Shown here in pieces: positions 60,401-64,000 of a DNA stretch of 64,000 bases. A program made the position numbers and the translations under genes. The stretch's first letter is position 1, and each line of letters opens with the position of its first letter. The notes under the pieces are model-generated. The model did not search any database and had not been told where the DNA came from. It saw only the letters and a program-made list of their open reading frames with translations. Source of the stretch: Omphiscola glabra (Eukaryota; Mollusca; Gastropoda; Lymnaeidae). The stretch covers positions 9,757,012 through 9,821,011 of the forward strand of contig OZ024809.1 in NCBI GenBank assembly GCA_964017045.1, read 5' to 3'.

Positions 60401-63001
60401 AGTGCACCCATCAATGTCCAGTGCACTCCTATGATATATCAATGACCTGCCCGAGACAATGACCTCCCATGCAAGATTGTTTGCAGATGACACAGCTGTG
60501 TATAGACGATGGCCAACATTTCTGACCAGGACCAGCTGCAACAGGATCTCCATCGGTTAGCCGAGTGGGAGATGAGCTGGGACATGGAATTTCATCCCGT
60601 CAAGTGCCAGACACTGTCAGTCTCCAGAAGCTAATCCCCTCTGCACCACTCTTACAAATTGCATGGCCATATTCTAGAGCCAGTTTCCTCTGTAAAGTAC
60701 CTAGGCGTTACCGTCCAAAGAGAGGTCCGCTGGGATGAGCACAGTAACAATGTGTGGAACCGGGCAAACAAGACCCTGGGGTTCCTAAGACGACATCTGA
60801 AGATCGGCAACTCAAGCGTGAAAGAAAAAGCCTATAAAGCCTTTGTCCGGCCGCTTTTAGAGTACGCATCTTCAGTCTGGGACCCATTTACCCAGAAGAG
60901 CATCGACAGGTTGGAGGCGGTCCAACGACGGGCAGCACGCTTTGTCATGAACCGCTACAGAAACTTCTCTAGTGTTGGCAGCATGCTGGAAACACTGGGC
61001 TGTCACCGTTGGAAGAACGACGACGACTATCTAGGCTCTCCATGTTGTACAAGATCAAAAATGGGTTGGTCCACTGCTCCAGTATTAAACAGAAACTCGT
61101 CCATCTCCCCCCTAGACAGCGAAGAGGCCACGACAAGCAGTTCCAACTTTTAAAAACAAGAACTCAGTACAGGAGCTCCTCATTCCTGCCAAAACCAATA
61201 AGGTACTGGAACAAGCTTCCAAAGCGACAGTTGAGGCGACTACACTTGACACATTTGCGTCCTCCTGTCTTTCAATTCCCAGTTCATAGCACCATTGCTG
61301 TGTTACCTTTGCAACCAGTGAACTATCCTTTTCAAAACCACGCACAGTAACATCGCGAACCCCTCTGAAACATAGGAACCAGAATGATCAATTTATTGAT
61401 CTTGGGCCCTCAACATATAGATGAAGAAGAAAAAGAAGAAAGGTCCAGCGAATCCAACAATGTCCAGTGCACTTAGAAACTAAGAATGTTACAGAGGTGC
61501 TATTAGTAATCATTCTTCCTCTCCGACTCGCTTTAATTTAAATGTCATGAAAAAAAGAGAAAAAGTTAAATAACACATTTCCATCAAAATAATTTAACAA
61601 ACATACATTCACAAACATATACACCAACCATCACATAGACAACAAAATATCTGTAGATTGCAAGTAACTGCCATTAACATATGCACCAAGATATACAATT
61701 TTCATACAAACACGCTGAAAACTGTATTTACCATAAACGCAACGCAACAACGAACTGGGAATATTTATAGCAATTCAAAATAATACCCAAAAAATGATGA
61801 ATGAGTATTTAAAATTTTAATTCATATAGTTCATAGAAGTGCACCATGTTAAAATGCTTTAATTAAGAAGAGTTTCTATTTCAGCGCACGCAACAGTAAT
61901 TACTTTCAACAATCAGTGTTCAAGACATACTCCGTGAGCTCACACAATATCAATTACTTTCAACAATCAGTGTTCAAGACATACTCCGTGAGCTCACACA
62001 ATATCAATTACTTTCAACAATCAGTGTTCAAGACATACACGGTGAGCTCACACAATATCAATTACTTTCAACAATCAGTGTTCAAGACATACACGGTGAG
62101 CTCACACAATATCAATTACTTTCAACAATCAATGCTCAAAACATACACGGTGAGCTCACACAATATCAATTACTTTCAACAATCAATGCTCAAAACATAC
62201 ACGGTTAGCTCACACTAATACATGGAGTGTATTGCGCTGTCCGCGCATATTGTTATTCAAAATCTAATTTCTTGACATTTTTAATTTTCAGATTCTTATT
62301 CAAGGTGCTTCGGATGACGCTGGCTTACATTATTACATCAATCAAACAACTCATCAAATAACTTATACATTGAATGTGGGTGTGTCAATAGATGATTGCC
62401 ATGTCAAGATGAACTTTTTGTGCGAGGTTTATTATACATGGAACGGACTCGGTGAACATAAATGGAGGAGCATTGTTCCCCAGTGTAAAGGTGAAAACTT
62501 ATTTGATGAGATAGACATACTCAGCCTATTCTGAGGTGTAATGTTCCCCAGTGCAAAGGTGAGAACTTATTTAATGAGATGGTGAACGTAAATCTTAAAC
62601 TAAGTTGACTTAAGGGACACAATCACAGTCCTAAACAAACCAGTGTCTTAACTTGAGGCGGTGTTACTTATGTCCTTTATAAATATAGTTATAAGTTTAT
62701 TTATGCATCAGATAATCTGTTAGTTGTGTAACTATATAAAATATACCCATGGTGAATTTCTTTGAAATATTTTCATAAGATTTTAGTTTACAGATTAATT
62801 TGGTATTCTCGGTTTGTTTCAGAACCAATGTTTCAGAGCGTTCAGCTAACAGTGCTAGAACAAGTTCTGATCGTTGTGTCAGCCGTCTTGGCATGTTTTA
62901 TAATTGTCGATCTTGCGCTTAAATTCTTCAGGAAACACACAAACGCTTGTAAGTTAAGCACCTGTAAGTTTAACGCATGTAAGAGACTTAGAGGAACATA
63001 A
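25499..63001 (+). CDS. Type I membrane protein with one Ig-like domain (four exons)
   Basis: Exons 25499-25556, 53028-53191, 62292-62490 and 62823-63001 join in phases 1, 0, 1 to give 600 coding bases, hence 199 residues. Residues 1-19 form a signal peptide (MASIVVHLVQAFVLLTHAA). Residues 21-139 form an Ig-like ectodomain: C37 in LECTVTVNL, C118 in NFLCEVYY (81 residues apart), extra C110 and C139, and sequons at N42, N59 and N91. Residues about 155-176 are a TM helix. Residues 177-199 are a Lys/Cys tail with C183, C188 and C193. The strand pattern (LxCxVTVN.., ATFDELID, ITYTLNV, FLCEVYY) is like lineage-specific Ig domains of molluscan FREP/CREP-type proteins, but there is no fibrinogen or lectin domain and it is membrane-anchored. 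A cell-surface recognition or adhesion role is inference. All donors are GT and all acceptors AG. Confidence 0.82.
25557..25789. other. Start of Ig intron 1
   Basis: Non-repetitive AT-rich sequence after the donor. Nothing was recognised. Confidence 0.5.
25790..27629. repeat. Tandem segmental duplication carrying GA-rich arrays
   Basis: About 160 bases at 25790-25947 recur at 27231-27395, offset 1441. Both contain agaagtcacgtggttagggg, the poly-T/poly-G tract and aacgaacttgtaatgatgtt, and both lead directly into (ga)n arrays. The first GA array (25948-26988) is about 1.04 kb of gagaga with accaagag interruptions; the second (27395-27629) is 235 bases. The arrays are pure purine on +, so SLSLSL (minus) and RERERE (+) frames are open but meaningless. 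The GA tracts could form triplex DNA. The block 26994-27230 between the copies is unique. Confidence 0.88.
27630..27929. other. Spacer between the GA array and the large satellite
   Basis: About 300 bases of AT-rich sequence. Nothing was recognised. Confidence 0.45.
27930..52383. repeat. 24.4-kb satellite of 38/39-bp units (roughly 630-640 copies)
   Basis: The unit is tgacatatttaactagttgc, ttcagacacattc, then aaatg (38 bp) or agatgg/aggtgg (39 bp). Each unit carries the palindrome AACTAGTT. The ends (27.93-29.8 kb, about 33.85-34.45 kb, 51.5-52.38 kb) are mostly the diverse 39-bp form, which keeps a 13-residue frame open (MVTYLTSCFRHIQ). The core is mostly the homogeneous 38-bp form, which breaks frames. 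Higher-order blocks recur, for example those containing acattttaactggttgcttc at 33.9, 47.2, 49.5 and 51.5 kb, and acattctaactagttgctta at 31.1, 32.6, 35.5, 36.9 and 42.1 kb. It fills almost all of Ig intron 1. Copy number is estimated from length and could be affected by assembly. Confidence 0.95.
52384..52663. other. Intron 1 spacer with 25-bp duplication
   Basis: Unique sequence. gcggcacaca.tgagtatcgt occurs twice about 25 bases apart (52536-52590), followed by cgacacaccagttggtt, which resembles a hAT-type end. No gene is seen. Confidence 0.4.
52664..52935. repeat. 30-bp minisatellite, about 8 copies
   Basis: gtttatcaaataagctcaga followed by ttataacag, at 30-base spacing (52693, 52723). 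The 3' copies are diverged. The open frame (VYQISSDYNR) is an artefact. It lies about 90 bases before Ig exon 2. Confidence 0.9.
53028..53191 (+). CDS. Ig gene exon 2: first half of the Ig-like domain
   Basis: The acceptor tcctccacag precedes GCCAAG and the donor ACT|GTAAGT follows. The exon is 164 bases: two bases complete the split Gly codon, then 54 codons. It encodes QVDVTLADNHQRDTLECTVT onward to GQSIT, with the first Ig cysteine (C37), two sequons and ATFDELID. The reading frame is open only in this phase relative to exon 1. Confidence 0.82.
53192..53942. other. Start of Ig intron 2; probable dispersed repeat
   Basis: AT-rich. A moderately GC-rich block at about 53590-53740 (gccaagtttcagctcgatag, then acgggaagtgggtca) looks like a dispersed repeat, but its type is unknown. 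No exon is seen. Confidence 0.35.
53943..54518. repeat. 15-bp minisatellite, about 38 copies
   Basis: The unit cttcatcgacagaca has few variants (ctccatcgaaagaca, attcatcgacagaca). One single-base insertion near 54405 shifts the frame. The frames HFIDR (+) and LSMKC/VDEVS (-) are open for up to 240 codons and are artefacts. Confidence 0.93.
54618..54800 (-). pseudogene. C-terminal scrap of a CR1/Jockey-type LINE pol
   Basis: The minus frame reads NYTRNNSKCFTLPRSNTV, HKQSFFPRTIIASNHLDN and ends KAALASAKRR-stop. The pattern R.N/HS...PR.N....SFFPRTI..WN.L is the usual last 50 residues of CR1/Jockey-like reverse transcriptase proteins (here S replaces W). Only this tail is present, between two tandem arrays. 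Confidence 0.6.
54860..55533. repeat. 39-bp minisatellite, left part (about 17 copies)
   Basis: aagttgattttgtcttgaac followed by tttcccaatgcccgatagt. cgccagt and attcccg variants cluster around 55230-55420 and the 3' end. The minus frame GKFKTKSTYYRAL stays open. The array is cut at 55533 by a LINE and resumes at 56720. Confidence 0.93.
55534..56719 (-). mobile_element. CR1/Jockey-type LINE copy inserted in the 39-bp array
   Basis: This is a 5'-truncated reverse transcriptase on the minus strand. In order: LLLHKFQRYGIQGTTKSWIS, SGVPQGSVLGP (about 56555-56600), RLLADDTAMYR (about 56475-56505; the usual FADD reads LADD), WDMEFHPTKCQTLSVSRS, SLGITIQREVRWDEH, KTLGFLRRILK, FVRPLLDYASSFWDSF and RLEAVQRRAARFV. 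A frameshift near 55800 moves the true C-terminus (SFLPKTIRDRN..) out of frame; its stop is at 55676-55678. The 3' end has a hairpin (55562-55577), gggccc and a (gaa)n tail. tgatttt flanks both sides (55527-55533 and 56720-56726), a plausible target duplication. The element is dead. Confidence 0.88.
56720..56790. repeat. 39-bp minisatellite, right part (about 1.8 copies)
   Basis: tgattttgtcttgaactgtt, ccaacgcccaccagtatg and one more diverged copy continue the array interrupted at 55533. This shows that the LINE landed inside it. Confidence 0.85.
56791..57419. other. AT-rich intron part with SINE-like piece
   Basis: Mostly AT-rich. About 57170-57255 holds ttggatacttctatagcgct, then gcatgctcactgcgctc, which looks like a dispersed SINE-like repeat. 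I could not define its ends. No exon is seen. Confidence 0.35.
57420..58075 (-). repeat. GC-rich dispersed repeat, copy 2 (inverted relative to copy 1)
   Basis: On the minus strand it shares with 14601-15185 catgattactagttgctgtt, cctaggcaaccgtttcgtcc and gactgcggacgctttaa with cgtcctcggtcgacc. It adds an Arg/Pro-rich frame (RKRPRPRRNSGASTWGF..) that copy 1 lacks. It abuts the LINE fragment at 58057 in the same orientation, so both could belong to one composite or nested insertion. The class is unknown. Confidence 0.6.
58057..58647 (-). pseudogene. CR1/L2-type LINE reverse transcriptase C-terminal half
   Basis: The minus frame reads STVRDLGFFIDSKLNMIPHI, IQSRLDYCNSCLWALPQNHI, QRLQRVQNSAARIVSRKK, HITPVLRDLHWVPISKRID and SASEYLKELL. 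This is the thumb/C-terminal region of CR1/L2-group LINEs. The catalytic palm (YADD) is missing, so it is 5'-truncated. It runs open for 196 codons, suggesting a fairly young copy. A T-run (an A-run on its own strand) lies at about 58602-58613. Confidence 0.8.
58648..58879. other. Intron 2, G-rich stretch
   Basis: A short G-rich tract (58675-58705), then AT-rich sequence. Nothing was recognised. Confidence 0.4.
58880..58975. repeat. Single arm of the foldback repeat
   Basis: ggagataacgtttcggctaa followed by aagccttcttcag matches each arm of the inverted pair at 1752-1905. The preceding gaagcttaaaatgaaaagaa and aggacaac match the outer parts of the arms. It is a dispersed repeat family. Confidence 0.65.
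58976..59175. other. Intron 2 spacer
   Basis: Short duplicated phrase gcgtgagcgttaatcttgac / gtgtgagagttaatcttgac. No gene is seen. Confidence 0.4.
59176..60431. repeat. 19-bp minisatellite, left part (about 66 copies)
   Basis: Two main unit types, tccagtgcacccagcaatg and tccagtgcactcagaaagg, are interleaved with variants cggcaatg, cataatg and cattg. The period of 19 rotates frames (SSALRKVQCTQKGPVHSER), giving long open frames on both strands that are artefacts. It is cut at about 60431 by a LINE and resumes at about 61441. Confidence 0.93.
60432..61440 (+). mobile_element. CR1/Jockey-type LINE copy inserted in the 19-bp array
   Basis: Same family as the copy at 55534-56719. The + strand reads INDLPETMTSHARLFADDTA (FADD at about 60480-60500). 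After frameshifts come DQDQLQQDLHRLAEWEMSWD, MEFHPVKCQTLSVSRS, YLGVTVQREVRWDEH, KTLGFLRRHLK, FVRPLLEYASSVWDPF and RLEAVQRRAARFV. Another frameshift near 61005 leads into MEERRRLSRLSMLYKIKNG and SSFLPKPIRYWNKLPK. The 3' end has the same hairpin (61386-61401), gggccct and a (gaa)-rich tail. 5'-truncated, several frameshifts: dead. Confidence 0.87.
61441..61480. repeat. 19-bp minisatellite, right part (2 diverged copies)
   Basis: ggtccagcgaatccaacaat, then gtccagtgcacttag, continues the interrupted array after the LINE tail. Confidence 0.8.
61481..61897. other. AT-rich intron part
   Basis: Nothing recognised apart from scattered acatacacaaacata-like words. Confidence 0.4.
61898..62216. repeat. 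54-bp minisatellite, about 6 copies
   Basis: attactttcaacaatcagtg, ttcaagacatac and ggtgagctcacacaatatc repeat every 54 bases. The first two copies have actccgtg and the later ones acacggtg; the last two have aatgctcaaaac. The frame VFKTYSVSSHNINYFQQS is an artefact. Confidence 0.93.
62292..62490 (+). CDS. Ig gene exon 3: second half of the Ig-like domain
   Basis: The acceptor tttttaattttcag precedes ATTCTT. The exon runs 199 bases and ends AAAG|GTGAAA after one base of a codon. It encodes ILIQGASDDAGLHYYINQTT, ITYTLNVGVSIDDC, KMNFLCEVYYTWNG and IVPQCK, with the second Ig cysteine (C118), two extra cysteines (C110, C139) that may pair, and one sequon. Confidence 0.82.
62474..62597 (+). repeat. 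68-base tandem duplication across the exon 3 donor
   Basis: tgttccccagtgtaaaggtg at 62474 recurs as tgttccccagtgcaaaggtg at 62542, and the sequence beyond (acttattt.atgagat) also matches. ggtgaacataaatgg before copy 1 likewise matches ggtgaacgtaaatc after copy 2. A second GT donor is therefore present at about 62559. Using it would put an in-frame TGA into the message. Confidence 0.75.
62823..63001 (+). CDS. Ig gene exon 4: TM helix, Cys/Lys tail and stop
   Basis: The acceptor ggtttgtttcag precedes AACCAATG. With the phase-1 base this encodes EPMFQSVQLTVLEQ (stalk), a hydrophobic helix (VLIVVSAVLACFII, then VDLALKFF), a basic stop-transfer RKH and the tail NACKLSTCKFNACKRLRGT, with TAA at 62999-63001. 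The tail DNA is a three-fold 15-base repeat, each with tgtaag; two of these are gtaagt and could act as alternative donors leading to exons outside the window. Confidence 0.8.
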
Positions 63002-63614
63002 GAAACGTATAGACTTAGAGCAGGGGTCACCAAACTTTTTTCTCAGTGGGTCGGATAACGGACAAAATGACGAGCGCGGGCCGGATAATCAATCTGTATA
63101 CTACTTGCAAGCCAGAACGAAAGCTCTAGGAAAAAATACGAAAAACTAAGGTTAATATTCCGTGTTAATCATGGCGTGCAATGTACCCAAAAAAAAAAAA
63201 AGAACAACGAAGAGAACTAACATATTTATTTACTTTTAACTTTTTAAAGTTTTTAAAGATGGCGACGATTGAAAAAAGATAGATACATCAGAATCAGACC
63301 TAGTGCGCACACATTCGAATCTTACAAACTAGGCAGCCAATAAAAATGGTTGGTGAGATTTGTAATTAAAAAGTAACGTTTGGCTTTCAAGATAACATCA
63401 ATGCGTGGTTTGGAAGTGCTGCATCCATTCAAAATAATTAATTACATATTAATCAGTCACTCTCGTTCGATGTGTTCACTTCACATACTTCCTTTTATAA
63501 AAATGTTTGCTCACATGCATAAGTGGTTTCAAACACTGATGACATCCCAGCGGCAGATTGTTTTATACAGTTTCGGCAAGCAAGCAGCAGTAAATGATTG
63601 GTGATGTTGAGGAG
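63002..63614. other. 3' flank with hAT-like motif and a possible poly(A) signal
   Basis: caggggtcaccaaacttttt at 63021, then gcgggccggataa, looks like a hAT-type transposon end. AATAAA at 63339-63344 is a possible poly(A) signal for the Ig gene, 340 bases after the stop. The frame at 63380-63604 has no recognisable domain. Confidence 0.4.
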
Positions 63615-64000
63615 GGGCATGATTGAATAGCTTATTGACATTGCATGGAATGATTGAATAGGTTATTGCAAGATATAATTGATTAGGTTGTGGCAAGTTA
63701 TGATTGACTAGGTTTTTGCAAAGAATATTGACTAGGTTGTGGAAAAGGGTGATAGACTAGGTTGTTGCAAGCATGATTGATTAGGTTGGGGAAAGGGATG
63801 ATTGACTAGGTTGAGTTAAGGGATGATTGACTAGGTTTTGGCAAGGTATGACTGACTAGGTTGTTGCTAAGTAATGATTGACTAATTTTTGGCAAGCGAT
63901 GAATGATTAGGTTGTTGCGAGAGATGATTGACTAGGTTGTTGCAAGAGTTCATTGATTAGGTTGTGGCAAGTGATGATTGATGCGTTGTGACTAGTTTTT
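63615..64000. repeat. Degenerate array of about 25 bp, continuing past the window end
   Basis: gatgattgactaggttgttg plus gcaag-type words recur about 16 times with length variation (23-26) and many substitutions. Confidence 0.85.

Noticed and set aside
59147..60462. 424- and 320-codon frames with CTQQCPVHS repeats
   Set aside because: Frame rotation through the 19-bp array. The Cys-rich look is an artefact.
62762..62822. Upstream part of the open frame containing Ig exon 4 (from 62762)
   Set aside because: It precedes the acceptor ggtttgtttcag. The exon 3 phase requires the start at 62823.

Overview
The window is animal nuclear DNA, most likely from a mollusc and probably a gastropod. It has intron-split genes with GT..AG boundaries, degraded non-LTR retrotransposons (RTE-like and CR1/L2/Jockey-like) and an extreme load of minisatellites. 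Organism identity is inference: the Ig-like domain described below has a layout like the lineage-specific Ig domains of molluscan defence proteins, and I see no bacterial, phage or organellar signal. Well over half of the 64 kb is tandem repeat. Almost every long open frame here is an artefact of arrays whose unit is a multiple of three bases, so such frames are annotated as repeats. Two real genes can be reconstructed, both on the + strand. (1) About 975-10387 holds the last two exons of a class A (rhodopsin-like) GPCR: one exon carries TM6, the other TM7, helix 8, the C-tail and the stop. They are separated by an 8.9 kb intron built from a chain of minisatellites and a LINE tail. (2) 25499-63001 holds a four-exon gene for a predicted 199-residue type I membrane protein: signal peptide, one Ig-like ectodomain, one TM helix and a short Cys/Lys tail. 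The four exons (58, 164, 199 and 179 coding bases) sum to exactly 600 bases with matching phases. Intron 1 is 27.5 kb and is almost entirely one 38/39-bp satellite (about 27.93-52.38 kb). Intron 2 is 9.1 kb and holds several more arrays, two of them split by insertions of the same CR1/Jockey-type LINE. Layout: 1-975 upstream intron or flank with a 35-bp array; 975-10387 GPCR 3' end; 10.4-25.0 kb intergenic, with microsatellites, minisatellites of 9, 15, 30, 35, 41/42, 47 and 48/68 bp, an RTE-like reverse transcriptase pseudogene (17.05-18.28 kb), a second RT remnant (23.35-23.9 kb, minus) and a GC-rich dispersed repeat; 25.05-25.46 kb a 139-bp triplicate just upstream of the Ig gene; 25.5-63.0 kb Ig gene; 63.0-64.0 kb 3' flank with a hAT-like terminal motif and a degenerate 25-bp array that runs off the window. 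No tRNA, rRNA, CRISPR array or bacterial-type operon was seen.
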